Shown: positions 1 to 8,934, counted from the first letter of the stretch. The stretch is DNA of 64,000 bases from Bradyrhizobium diazoefficiens USDA 110 (GCF_000011365.1 NC_004463.1:3334001-3398000); one strand, 5' to 3'. Program-made: numbers and translations. The notes: generated by a model not told the origin, from the letters alone.

Positions 1-1447
1 ACACGTCGGCGGCACCGATCGTGGCGGCGGCGACGAGCTCGGCGGAGGCGCCCTGTGCGTAGGTGAGATGGGTCTTGCCGATCTTCTCACCGACCGTGAC
101 GACGATGCGCTTCCAGCCGATCATGGTGCCGAGGCCGAGCGCGATGGCGACCGCGATCTTCACCCAGTTCGGGATGAACTTCGTGGCGGCGTCGAGCGAG
201 CCCTTGTAGGCGTTCAGGGTCGCGACCTCGTCCTTGTTGAGATCGTTCTCCTTGTCCTTCATCAGGAAGCGGATCGCTTCCGAGGTCAGGTACATGTCGT
301 TGCGGGTGTTGCCGACGGCTTCCGCCGGCACCTTGTTCAGCGTGCCGTATTTGGCGACCTGGTCGCCGACATCCTTCACCAGCACGGCGAGCGAGGGATA
401 GGTGCCCTCGTTGATCTGATGCAGTGCGATGTACTGCGTCACCGCCGGACGGGGATCGCCGATGATGCTGTGCCCGGCGCCCTTGGCCGAGATCACCCTG
501 GCGGCGGCCTCCGAGGTCTTCTGGAACTGGGCGACCTGGGATTCCGGCAGAGCGCGGTTGAGCGCGTAAGCGGTTGGAACGGTGCCGATCAGGATCAGCA
601 TGATCAGGCCCATGCCCTTCTGGCCGTCGTTCGAGCCGTGCGCGAAGCTGACGCCGGTGCAGGTCAGGATCAGGAGGCCGCGGATCCAGAGCGGCGGCGC
701 CTTGTTGCCTTCGGGCGCGGCGTACAGAGCCGGGTTGCGCACGATGAACTTGAGCACCAGCAGCAGCACGGCGGCGCAGGCGAAGCCGACCAGCGGCGAC
801 AGCAGCAGCGCGTAGCCGATCTCGGTAGCCTTGCTCCAGTCCACGCCCGAGGTGCCGTCGCGGCCGCGCATCACGGCGTTGGCGATGCCGACGCCGATGA
901 TGGAGCCGATCAGCGTGTGCGAGGAGGAGGCGGGCAGGCCGAAATACCAGGTGCCGAGATTCCACAGGATCGCGGCGATCAGCAGAGCGAACACCATTGC
1001 GAAGCCGGCGCTGGAGCCGACCTGGAGGATCAGCTCGACCGGCAGCAGCGAGACGATGCCGAAGGCGACCGCGCCGGAGGACAGCAGCACGCCGAGGAAG
1101 TTGAAGAAGCCCGACCACATCACGGCGACTTCAGCCGGGAGCGAATGGGTGTAGATCACGGTCGCCACCGCATTGGCGGTGTCGTGGAAGCCGTTGACGA
1201 ACTCGAAGCCGAGCGCGATCAGCAGCGCAACGAACAAGAGGATGTAGGGCAGGAAGGTCGTGACCCGCGTGCCGGTCGCGTTGACGTCGGCATAGATGCT
1301 GTAGGCGACGAACAGCAGACCCGCGGCGAGGATGCCGAAGAACAGGATCATCGTCAGCGGATTGAAGCCCTTGTCGAGATTGGGCCGTGAGGCCGGCTGG
1401 ATCGGCGCGGGATCGGCTACCGCGCGGTCGAATGCTACATCGGTCAT
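1..1447 (-). CDS. Inorganic phosphate transporter, PiT family (3' end outside window)
   Basis: Integral membrane transporter taking up inorganic phosphate with a cation. I translated it by hand from the ATG at 1447 (minus strand); an AGGGG ribosome-binding site lies just upstream. About 482 residues are visible with no stop before the window edge. The two family signature repeats are present: GFEFVNGFHDTANAVAT near residue 80 and VSFAHGSNDGQKGMG in the second half, each in a run of hydrophobic helices. A long hydrophilic segment (starting about RALPESQVAQFQ) separates the last visible helices, as in bacterial PiT proteins. No PhoU-like gene is visible on this side. Family assignment is firm; the C-terminus is not seen. 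Confidence 0.93.
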   Translation of the reverse strand, partial: MTDVAFDRAVADPAPIQPASRPNLDKGFNPLTMILFFGILAAGLLFVAYSIYADVNATGTRVTTFLPYILLFVALLIALGFEFVNGFHDTANAVATVIYTHSLPAEVAVMWSGFFNFLGVLLSSGAVAFGIVSLLPVELILQVGSSAGFAMVFALLIAAILWNLGTWYFGLPASSSHTLIGSIIGVGIANAVMRGRDGTSGVDWSKATEIGYALLLSPLVGFACAAVLLLVLKFIVRNPALYAAPEGNKAPPLWIRGLLILTCTGVSFAHGSNDGQKGMGLIMLILIGTVPTAYALNRALPESQVAQFQKTSEAAARVISAKGAGHSIIGDPRPAVTQYIALHQINEGTYPSLAVLVKDVGDQVAKYGTLNKVPAEAVGNTRNDMYLTSEAIRFLMKDKENDLNKDEVATLNAYKGSLDAATKFIPNWVKIAVAIALGLGTMIGWKRIVVTVGEKIGKTHLTYAQGASAELVAAATIGAADV

Positions 1448-1545
1448 GTCTGGACGCCCCTTAACTTTCAGGTAAGGGTATTGTCCGCGATGGATTTGAA
1501 GGCTGGATGACAAGCGGTGGTTGAAAGGCGTTTTCCCGCCCGTAT

Positions 1546-2955
1546 TTAGGCGGCGCGCGCGGATTTCCTCTGCAGGCTGGCGGCGATCTTCAGGTCTTCG
1601 ACAAAGCGCTGATATTCCAGCACTTTGGCTTCCGGGTCGGGCAGTCGCAGCAGATAGGACGGGTGCACCGTCACCAGCGCCTTGCGGCCGTCGGGAAGGT
1701 CGATGAGCCGGCCGCGGGTCTTGCCGATTGGGGTGATCTTGCCGAATACGCTTTGCGCGGCGGTGGCGCCCATCGCGACGATGAGCTCGGGCTGGATTGC
1801 CGCAACTTCCCGCTCATACCATGGCCGGCACGCTTTGATTTCCGGTGTTGCCGGCTTCTGGTGCAGGCGGATCTTTCCGCGCGGCACGAATTTGAAGTGC
1901 TTCACCGCATTGGTGACATAGACCTTCTTGCGGTCGACGCCGGCTTCCTCCAGCGCGCGGTCGAGCATCTGCCCGGCCGGTCCGACGAAGGGATGGCCGG
2001 CGAGGTCTTCCTTGTCGCCGGGCTGCTCGCCGACCAGCATGATGGTGGCGTCTTTCGGGCCTTCGCCGAACACGGTTTGCGTCGCGTCCTTGTAGAGCGG
2101 GCAGGCACGGCAATGCGCGGCCTCCTCGCGGAGCGCTTCGAGATCGTTGGCGGCGGCTTTGTGTCCCATGATGGCTTCCGGACGTGGGGAGATCCGTCCG
2201 CCGGTCCAGCGTTCGGCATCGGCGAGCAGGGGTCCAAGTATCGATCCAAGTACCGATGCGTCCTGGAGGTTCCTCCGGCGCTTCACCGGCGCGTCGGTCG
2301 TCGTCAGCCGGCCGGGCTGGAAATGGCGCCGCCAGGTTTCCTCCAGGCGGCCTGGTGCCGGCCACTCCGTCCGGCTGATTCCGGGCGTGAAGGAGATCGC
2401 GTGACCGTTCCAATGGGCACAAACGTCAGGCGTGAGGATCGACCAGGGCATGTCGGCAAAACGACGCGCAAAGAACGGCGCGGCGAATGCGACGATGTGA
2501 TGCTCCGGCTCGAACCAGGCGGCGTAATGCGCCTTCTGCTCGCGCCCGATCTCGCGGAAGCGGACGAGATCGCGCATCCGCTGTGCATCGCGCTGCACGC
2601 TGCCAGCCATCGCGGTTGCCTGCGCCACGTCGGGATCGCTCATCGTTACGAGCAGGTCGTGATCGGCCTTCAACCGCCAGAGCAGGCGATAGAGCAGCGC
2701 AAAACGCTCGCCCTCGCGATGCAGGATCGCGATGCGGGCAAGCTCGATGAAATTGGCCGGCACGGTGAACGTGCTCTCGGTCTCGATCGGCGGAAGGCTC
2801 GGCGTTTCGGACAGGCCGGGCGGCATCTGGTCTTTCGTCTGGCCTTGCACGTGCCACACCACGTCCGCCGGGGCGACGTGATGCAGCGCGAATGCGCGTG
2901 CGGCTTTACGCCAGCCGTCGAAATCGGTCTCGCTGTCCAGGGTGACGAGGTACAT
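1546..2955 (-). CDS. udgX: UdgX-family uracil-DNA binding protein with N-terminal DUF4130
   Basis: DNA-repair protein of 469 aa. Residues about 1-250 match the DUF4130 partner domain and about 265-460 the uracil-DNA glycosylase fold. Visible landmarks: CRAC (C282, C285), motif GEQPGDKED at 310-318, TNAVKHFKF at 348-356, ACRPW (C376) and HPSYLLR near 431. C282, C285, C376 plus the His of VKHF fit the 4Fe-4S ligand set of UdgX. H365 in KIRLHQ corresponds to the His that in Mycobacterium UdgX bonds covalently to uracil sites (known for the family, inferred here). The ATG at 2955 was chosen because longer readings run into imuA. It is divergent from imuA and shares the LexA box at 3041, so it is probably SOS-induced. 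Confidence 0.9.
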   Translation of the reverse strand: MYLVTLDSETDFDGWRKAARAFALHHVAPADVVWHVQGQTKDQMPPGLSETPSLPPIETESTFTVPANFIELARIAILHREGERFALLYRLLWRLKADHDLLVTMSDPDVAQATAMAGSVQRDAQRMRDLVRFREIGREQKAHYAAWFEPEHHIVAFAAPFFARRFADMPWSILTPDVCAHWNGHAISFTPGISRTEWPAPGRLEETWRRHFQPGRLTTTDAPVKRRRNLQDASVLGSILGPLLADAERWTGGRISPRPEAIMGHKAAANDLEALREEAAHCRACPLYKDATQTVFGEGPKDATIMLVGEQPGDKEDLAGHPFVGPAGQMLDRALEEAGVDRKKVYVTNAVKHFKFVPRGKIRLHQKPATPEIKACRPWYEREVAAIQPELIVAMGATAAQSVFGKITPIGKTRGRLIDLPDGRKALVTVHPSYLLRLPDPEAKVLEYQRFVEDLKIAASLQRKSARAA

Positions 2956-3040
2956 GGCACTCGAATCCTCTTGATTCCGCTCATGAATCCATGGGCGCGC
3001 CAATTCGATTGACTCCAGGGGCGCCGTTAGCTTTATATTA

Positions 3041-3055
3041 GAACATATCATGAAC
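3041..3055. promoter_or_regulatory. LexA (SOS) box GAAC-N7-GAAC
   Basis: GAAC at 3041-3044, seven bases, then GAAC at 3052-3055: an exact match to the alphaproteobacterial LexA operator (a direct repeat, unlike the E. coli palindrome). It sits in the 166-bp gap between the divergent starts of udgX (2955) and imuA (3122), in a locally AT-rich stretch, and is the only such site I noticed here. Both operons are typical SOS targets, so one LexA dimer probably represses both directions. Confidence 0.9.
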
Positions 3056-3121
3056 AAATGAGCCAGCCGCTGGTTCTCTTTTTGAGAGCCACCGGCAATC
3101 ACCTCTGAAGGAGCGGCGTAT

Positions 3122-3907
3122 ATGAGCGGCGCACGCACAAGCGCGCTTGCGACCTTGCGCAGCCAGATCGAGCGCATCGAGACGGCGGAGGTCGTGCATC
3201 AGCATGATCGCGTCGCGCTTGGCCACGGCGAGGTCGACAGCGCGCTGAAGGGCGGGCTCGCGCGCGCGGCGATCCACGAGGTGTTTTGCGAGGGGCGCCA
3301 GGGCGCCGCCGCGACCGGGTTTGTCATGGGCGTTGCGGGACGCGTGACCGCGCGCCGGCCGCTGTTGTGGGTGCGGCAGGATTTTTCGGAACTGGAAGCC
3401 GGCGCGCTGTCGATGAGCGGGCTCGCCGAGCTCGGCCTCGACCCGCGCCGCGTGGTGATGGTGCGCGCGGCCGATGTCGAGAGTGCGCTGCGCACTTCGG
3501 CCGATGCACTGGCCTGCGATGCGCTCGGCGCGGTCGTGCTCGAGCTCTGGGGCGAGACGCGGCAATTCGATCTCGTGGCGAGCCGCAAGCTGACGCTGGC
3601 CGCGCAAGGCTCCGGCGTCACCGGCCTGCTGTTGCGGATGGCCGCGCAGCCGCTGCCCTCGACTGCCGAGACCAGATGGATGCTGCGCGCGGCGCATTCG
3701 CCGCCGGGCACGATGTGGAATGCCTGGGGCGCGCCGCGCTTCGATGCCGAGCTGTTGCGCAATCGTCATGGCCCGTGCGGCCGGTGGATCATGGAATGGA
3801 AATGTGATGAGTGCCAGTTCAGTGAACCGTCGACGTATTCTCAGCTTGTGGCTGCCGCGCCTGCCCATCGACCGGATCCAGCGGTTCTTCAACGGCGGGC
3901 TGGGTAA
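3122..3907 (+). CDS. imuA: ImuA-like SOS mutagenesis protein
   Basis: RecA-related accessory protein of the ImuA-ImuB-DnaE2 mutasome, which carries out SOS translesion synthesis; 261 aa. It has the ImuA pattern: N-terminal helix (LATLRSQIERIE), GxxHEVF-type element (AAIHEVFCEG), and a central RecA-like beta-sheet (RPLLWVRQDF, VVMVRAADVESAL, GAVVLELWG). AAGGAG at 3106-3111 places the ATG at 3122. It is the first gene of imuA-imuB-dnaE2, 66 bp after the LexA box. Its 3' end overlaps imuB by 101 bp, more than the few bases usual for translational coupling; the last roughly 33 residues are therefore read in two frames. Confidence 0.88.
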   Translation: MSGARTSALATLRSQIERIETAEVVHQHDRVALGHGEVDSALKGGLARAAIHEVFCEGRQGAAATGFVMGVAGRVTARRPLLWVRQDFSELEAGALSMSGLAELGLDPRRVVMVRAADVESALRTSADALACDALGAVVLELWGETRQFDLVASRKLTLAAQGSGVTGLLLRMAAQPLPSTAETRWMLRAAHSPPGTMWNAWGAPRFDAELLRNRHGPCGRWIMEWKCDECQFSEPSTYSQLVAAAPAHRPDPAVLQRRAG

Positions 3908-5456
3908 GACCAAAGCGTTTTCGAGCGAAGTGGGTACCGGTTCGCGTGAAGAAAACGCGTCAAAACAAAAAGACGAGCCTAGCATCGTCGTCATCAAAGA
4001 GACCAATGCGCTGGTGATCCATGCGCTTGACGATGCGGCGTCGCGGCTGGGCCTGCATATCGGCCAGCCCCTGGCCAATGCGCGGGCGATGTGCCCGGAC
4101 TTGCGGGTGTTCGATGCCGATGTCGTCGCCGATGCGAAGACGCTGAGCGACATCGCCGACTGGTGCGACCGTTTCACGCCGCTGGTGGCGCTCGATCCGC
4201 CGCACGGGCTGTTCCTTGATATCACCGGCTGCGCGCATCTGTTCGGCGGCGAAGCCGCGCTGTTGCAGACGCTCATTCGCGCGCTCGGCCGACAAGGCTT
4301 TGCCGTCAGCGCGGCGATTGCCGGCACCTCGGTCTGCGCGCGGACGCTGACGCGCCAGGTCACAGGCACCATCGTCGCCGATGGCGGGGAGGCGGAGGCG
4401 ATCAGCCGGCTGCCGGTGTCCGCGCTCGGCGCGGGCGAGGCCATCACCACCGGCCTGCGCCGTGCCGGCCTGAAGACCATCGGCGATGTCGCATCGCGCG
4501 GCGCCCACGAGATCACGGCGCGGTTCGGCGCGCGGTTCTCTACGCTGCTCGCGCATGCGCTGGGGCAGGGCGATGCGCCGATCAATCCGCGAAAGCCGCT
4601 GCCTGACTACATCGTAGAGAAGCGCTTTGCCGAGCCGATCGCGACCGACACGATGATCGCGATGACGCTGTCGCGGCTCGCCGACACGTTGATCGCGTCC
4701 ATGGAGAAGCAGGGCAAGGGCGCGCGGCGGCTGGAAGCCGCCTTCTTCCGCACCGACGGCGTGGTGCGGGCGATCATGGTCGAGACCGGACGGCCGGTGA
4801 CGCGAAGCGCCGTCATCGACCGCCTGTTCCGCGAGCGGCTCGATGCGCTCGCCGATCCCCTCGATCCCGGCTTCGGCTTCGACATGGTGCGGCTGTCGGC
4901 GAGCCGCACCGAGATCGTGGTGCAGGAGCAGCGCGATCTCGACGCCCATGTCCACGACAATGACGAGCTCGCCGCGCTGATCGACCGCATCGCGGCGCGG
5001 ATCGGCGGAAAGCGCGTCGTCGTGCACCTGCCGCAGGACACGCATGTCCCTGAATGTGCGGTGCTGGCCGCGCCGGCGCAGCATCACCTTGCCGCCGCCA
5101 TGCAGGCCGAATGGCCGGCGCGCGCCGAGGGCGAGCCGCCGCTGCGCCCCCTGCGGCTGTTCGACAAGCCGGAGCCGGTCACAGTGCCGTTCGCGACCGT
5201 GCCGGATGGTCCGCCGCATCAATTCACCTGGCGGCGCGCGAAACACGCGGTGGTGCGGGTGGAAGGGCCCGAGCGCATCGCGATGGAATGGTGGCGTCAG
5301 GACGGCAAGCAGTTGACGCGGGATTATTTCCGCATCGAGGATGCCGAAGGCCTGCGCTTCTGGATTTTTCGCGACGGTCTTTACGAGGGAGAGGTGTTCG
5401 ACGCCGACGGCAAGCCCGCTCCTCCCAACTGGTATGTGCACGGTCTCTTCGCATGA
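3807..5456 (+). CDS. imuB: ImuB, Y-family polymerase-like mutasome hub
   Basis: 549-aa Y-family DNA polymerase homologue that lacks the catalytic acidic residues and acts as adaptor linking ImuA, DnaE2 and the beta clamp (known for the family). N-terminus ILSLWLPRLPIDRI replaces the DxD motif of true polymerases; FLDITGCAHLFGG takes the place of the SLDE motif. A clamp-binding candidate is PLRLFDKPEPV near the C-terminal third. The ATG at 3807 is chosen because MSASSVNRRRILSLWLPRL matches the usual N-terminus. Residues about 34-54 (KTKAFSSEVGTGSREENASK) are encoded by an interspersed palindromic repeat, see 3910-3970. The stop overlaps the dnaE2 start (ATGA at 5453). Confidence 0.9.
   Translation: MSASSVNRRRILSLWLPRLPIDRIQRFFNGGLGKTKAFSSEVGTGSREENASKQKDEPSIVVIKETNALVIHALDDAASRLGLHIGQPLANARAMCPDLRVFDADVVADAKTLSDIADWCDRFTPLVALDPPHGLFLDITGCAHLFGGEAALLQTLIRALGRQGFAVSAAIAGTSVCARTLTRQVTGTIVADGGEAEAISRLPVSALGAGEAITTGLRRAGLKTIGDVASRGAHEITARFGARFSTLLAHALGQGDAPINPRKPLPDYIVEKRFAEPIATDTMIAMTLSRLADTLIASMEKQGKGARRLEAAFFRTDGVVRAIMVETGRPVTRSAVIDRLFRERLDALADPLDPGFGFDMVRLSASRTEIVVQEQRDLDAHVHDNDELAALIDRIAARIGGKRVVVHLPQDTHVPECAVLAAPAQHHLAAAMQAEWPARAEGEPPLRPLRLFDKPEPVTVPFATVPDGPPHQFTWRRAKHAVVRVEGPERIAMEWWRQDGKQLTRDYFRIEDAEGLRFWIFRDGLYEGEVFDADGKPAPPNWYVHGLFA
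3910..3970 (+). repeat. Interspersed palindromic repeat inside imuB, in frame
   Basis: GCGTTTTC at 3915-3922 is mirrored by GAAAACGC at 3951-3958, with an inner GCGAA/TTCGC pair; the sequence resembles a repeat I recognise from Bradyrhizobium intergenic DNA. It lies between the first conserved beta strand of ImuB and its next conserved block (EPSIVVIKETNALVIH), is open in the imuB frame and adds about 20 hydrophilic residues. Whether other family members lack it needs an alignment. Confidence 0.7.
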
Positions 5457-8400
5457 ACACGCCTGCTTATGCCGAGATCGGCATCACCACCAATTTCTCC
5501 TTCCTGCGGGGCGGTTCGGATCCGCGGGCCTATGTGCACCAGGCGAGCATCCTCGGCATCTCCGCGATCGGCATCGCCGATCACAACACGCTGGCCGGCG
5601 TGGTGCGGGCCTACAAGGAGCTCGACAATGACAAGGTGCTGCACAAGCCGAAGCTGCTGATCGGCGCGCGCATCGTCTTCATCGACGGCACGCCCGACAT
5701 TCTTGTCTATCCGCGCGACCGTGCGGCCTATGGCCGGCTCTGCCAGCTCCTGACCCGGGGCAAGCGTGGCGACGACGTCACGCGGATCGAGAAGGGCGAA
5801 TGCCGTCTCACCTTCTCCGATCTCCTCGCGTTTTCGGAAGGCCAGCTCCTGGTCTTGACCCTGCCGCATCGCTTCGAGCCGGCGCAGGCGCTGGATGTCC
5901 TTGCAAAGCTCAAAGCGACCCGCGCCGAGGGCGTGTGGCTGGCGGCGAGCCTGGTCCATCGCGGCGATGACCGACGCCGCCTGGCGCGGCTCGACGATCT
6001 CGCGACGACGGCAAAGGTGCAGTTGCTCGCGACCAACGAGGTGCTCTATCACGATCCTGCGCGCCGTCCCCTCCAGGACGTGCTCACCTGCATCCGGGAA
6101 AAGACCACGATCGAGGCGGTCGGACGAAAGCTCGAGGCCAATGCCGAGCGCTTTCTCAAAACTCCGCGCGAAATGTCGCGGCTGTTCCGTGACTTCCCCG
6201 ACGCGATCGCGGAGACCATGCGCTTTGCGAACAAGATCGACTTCTCGCTCGACCAGCTTAGATATCAATATCCGGACGAGCCGGTGCCGCCGGGCAAGAC
6301 CGCGCAAGGGCATCTGGAGGACCTGACCTGGGCGGGCGTCGATAAATATTTCGCCGGCAAGATCGATGACAAGCTGCGTGCTACGCTCAAGAAAGAGCTC
6401 GCGCTGATCGCCGAGCTGAAATACGCGCACTATTTCCTCACCGTGCACGACATCGTCCATTATGCGCGCAGCCAGAACATCCTGTGCCAGGGGCGGGGAT
6501 CGGCGGCGAATTCAGCGGTGTGCTACGTGCTCGGCATCACCTCGGTCGACCCGACCAAGGTCGATCTCTTGTTCGAGCGCTTCATCTCCAAGGAGCGGCT
6601 GGAGCCGCCCGACATCGACGTCGATTTCGAGCATTCGCGGCGCGAGGAGGTGATGCAATATGTCTATCGCCGCTATGGCCGTCACCGCGCCGCGATCATC
6701 GCCACGATCATCCATTATCGTCCGCGTAGCGCCATCCGCGACGTCGGCAAGGCGCTGGGCCTGACCGAGGACGTCACCGCCGCGCTCGCCGACACCGTCT
6801 GGGGAAGCTGGGGCAGTGGCCTCAACGACATGCAGGTGAAGCAGGCCGGGCTTGATCCGCAAAACCCCATGATCAACCTCGCGGTCGAGCTTGCGACCGA
6901 GCTGATCGAATTCCCGCGCCATCTCTCCCAGCATGTCGGCGGCTATGTGCTCACCCAGGACCGGCTCGACACCTATGTGCCGATCGGCAACGCCGCGATG
7001 GACGACCGCACCTTCATCGAATGGGACAAGGACGACGTCGACGCGCTCAACATGATGAAGGTCGACGTGCTTGCGCTGGGCATGCTGACCTGCATCCGCA
7101 AATGTTTTGACTTGATCGACCAGCACAAGGGCGAGCGCTGGGTTCTGGCGAGCGTTCCGCAGGACGATCCCAAGGTCTACGACATGCTGTGTGACGGGGA
7201 GTCGCTCGGCGTGTTCCAGGTCGAGAGCCGCGCCCAGATGAACATGCTGCCGCGCCTGAAGCCGCGGACCTTCTACGACCTCGTCATCGAGGTCGCGATC
7301 GTGCGGCCGGGGCCGATCCAGGGCGACATGGTGCATCCGTATTTGCGACGACGGAACGGCCAGGAGAAGGTGAACTATCCCTCGCCATCGCCCGAGCATG
7401 GTCCCGCGGACGAGCTCTACAAGGTGCTGCACAAGACGAAGGGCGTGCCGCTGTTCCAGGAGCAGGCAATGCGCATCGCGATCGAGGCGGCCAAATTCAC
7501 CTCCGAGGAGGCCAACGGCCTACGCCGCTCGATGGCGACTTTCCGCAATGTCGGCACCATCGGCAAATACGAAGACAAGCTGATCGGCAACATGGTCGCG
7601 CGCGGCTACGATCCCAACTTCGCCAGAAGCTGCTTCGACCAGATCAAGGGTTTTGGTTCCTACGGTTTTCCGGAGAGCCACGCCGCGAGTTTTGCTCAGC
7701 TCGTCTACATTTCGTCATGGCTGAAATATCATCATCCCGATGCGTTCTGCTGCGGCCTCTTGAACTCGCAGCCGATGGGCTTTTACGCGCCGGCGCAGAT
7801 CGTCGGCGATGCCCGCAAGAACGGCGTCGAGGTGCGCGACATCGACGTGTCCTACAGCTTTGCGCAGAACACGCTGGAGCAGGGGAGCGGCAAATACTGC
7901 GCGGTGCGCCTCGGCTTCCGCCAGATCGACGGTTTTCATTGGCTGGACGAGGATGAGGAACATCTGAAACGTTCCCTGCTGTCATTCCGGGGCGCGCCAC
8001 TTGGCGCGAACCCGGAATCCATCGGGCCGCATATGCCTGGCGGAATGGATTCCGGGCTCGACGCTGGCGCGTCGCCCCGGAATGACAAGAAGGAAGACTG
8101 GGCCAACCGCATCGTCGCCGCCCGCAACCGCCGTCCCTTCACCTCGCTCGAAGATTTCGCCCGCGACACCGGCCTGCCCAAGCGCGCGCTGATCCTGCTC
8201 GCCGATGCCGACGCCTTCCGTTCGCTCGGGCTCGATCGCCGCGAGGCGCTGTGGCAGGTGCGGCGGCTGCCAGATGACGTGCCGTTGCCGCTGTTCGAGG
8301 CCGCCACCGCCCGTGAGCAGCCCGACGAGCATGCAAAGCCATTGCCCTTGATGCCGCGCCCCGAGCAGGTGGTCGCGGACTACCAGACCATCCGGCTATC

Positions 8401-8908
8401 GCTGAAGGGCCACCCGATGGAATTCCTGCGCGAGATGTTATCGCGCGAGCGCGTCGTCGCCTGCAAGGACGTCAATCATCAGAACGAGCGGCGGCGTGTC
8501 CGCTGCGCCGGCGTGGTGCTGGTCCGGCAGCGGCCGGGCAGCGCCAGCGGCGTCGTGTTCATGACGCTGGAGGACGAAACCGGCATCGCCAATGTCGTGG
8601 TGTGGCCCAAGATCATGGAGCAGTACCGCAAGGAGGTGATGGGCGCGCGCCTCATCCTGGTCGAAGGCTATATCCAGAGCAGCCCCGAGAAGGTGACGCA
8701 TCTCATCGCCCAGCGCATGGTCGACCGCTCGCACGATCTGATCGGCCTTGCCAATGACTCGCTGACCCGCAAGCATCCGGTGCCATCAGGCGACGCGCTG
8801 ATCGAGCCGCTCAACGACGACCGCCGCGACCACGCGGATGCTCCGGCACAGAAAATCCGCCACCCTCGCAACGTCCGCATCCTGCCGCCGTCGCGGGATT
8901 TTCATTGA
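5453..8908 (+). CDS. dnaE2: Error-prone DNA polymerase DnaE2 (ImuC)
   Basis: C-family polymerase alpha subunit for SOS translesion synthesis, 1151 aa. Domains: PHP at about 5-280 (YAEIGITTNFSFLRGGS, ADHNTLAG), palm/fingers with the catalytic PPDIDVDFE at 385-393, helix-hairpin-helix around 890-920 (PFTSLEDFARDTGLPKRAL) and an OB fold near 1000-1080 (GVVLVRQRPGSASGVVF). The start ATG at 5453 overlaps the imuB stop as ATGA. Slightly long for DnaE2, largely because residues about 843-878 come from a palindromic repeat (7981-8086). It is the last gene of the LexA-controlled operon; two repeat elements follow. Confidence 0.95.
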   Translation: MNTPAYAEIGITTNFSFLRGGSDPRAYVHQASILGISAIGIADHNTLAGVVRAYKELDNDKVLHKPKLLIGARIVFIDGTPDILVYPRDRAAYGRLCQLLTRGKRGDDVTRIEKGECRLTFSDLLAFSEGQLLVLTLPHRFEPAQALDVLAKLKATRAEGVWLAASLVHRGDDRRRLARLDDLATTAKVQLLATNEVLYHDPARRPLQDVLTCIREKTTIEAVGRKLEANAERFLKTPREMSRLFRDFPDAIAETMRFANKIDFSLDQLRYQYPDEPVPPGKTAQGHLEDLTWAGVDKYFAGKIDDKLRATLKKELALIAELKYAHYFLTVHDIVHYARSQNILCQGRGSAANSAVCYVLGITSVDPTKVDLLFERFISKERLEPPDIDVDFEHSRREEVMQYVYRRYGRHRAAIIATIIHYRPRSAIRDVGKALGLTEDVTAALADTVWGSWGSGLNDMQVKQAGLDPQNPMINLAVELATELIEFPRHLSQHVGGYVLTQDRLDTYVPIGNAAMDDRTFIEWDKDDVDALNMMKVDVLALGMLTCIRKCFDLIDQHKGERWVLASVPQDDPKVYDMLCDGESLGVFQVESRAQMNMLPRLKPRTFYDLVIEVAIVRPGPIQGDMVHPYLRRRNGQEKVNYPSPSPEHGPADELYKVLHKTKGVPLFQEQAMRIAIEAAKFTSEEANGLRRSMATFRNVGTIGKYEDKLIGNMVARGYDPNFARSCFDQIKGFGSYGFPESHAASFAQLVYISSWLKYHHPDAFCCGLLNSQPMGFYAPAQIVGDARKNGVEVRDIDVSYSFAQNTLEQGSGKYCAVRLGFRQIDGFHWLDEDEEHLKRSLLSFRGAPLGANPESIGPHMPGGMDSGLDAGASPRNDKKEDWANRIVAARNRRPFTSLEDFARDTGLPKRALILLADADAFRSLGLDRREALWQVRRLPDDVPLPLFEAATAREQPDEHAKPLPLMPRPEQVVADYQTIRLSLKGHPMEFLREMLSRERVVACKDVNHQNERRRVRCAGVVLVRQRPGSASGVVFMTLEDETGIANVVVWPKIMEQYRKEVMGARLILVEGYIQSSPEKVTHLIAQRMVDRSHDLIGLANDSLTRKHPVPSGDALIEPLNDDRRDHADAPAQKIRHPRNVRILPPSRDFH
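7981..8086 (+). repeat. Palindromic repeat inserted in frame in dnaE2
   Basis: Outer inverted repeat GTCATTCCGGGGCG (7981-7994) / CGCCCCGGAATGAC (8073-8086), 14 bp perfect; inner inverted repeat CCCGGAATCCAT (8011-8022) / ATGGATTCCGGG (8045-8056), 12 bp perfect. This is the form of a Bradyrhizobium intergenic repeat, but here it is translated as about 36 residues (FRGAPLGANPESIGP...), between DEDEEHLKR and EDWANRIVAARNRRPF of DnaE2. Confidence 0.85.
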
Positions 8909-8934
8909 GGTTGTCGCGCGGGATGCTGCCACGC

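Noticed and set aside
68..1390. 440-aa open frame on the plus strand
   Set aside because: It is antisense to the PiT transporter, which has clear family motifs; the frame is a by-product of high-GC codon bias (Arg/Gly/Asp-rich, no known domain).
3960..5441. 493-aa open frame antisense to imuB
   Set aside because: Shadow of imuB codon bias; composition is Arg/His-rich and lacks a recognisable domain.
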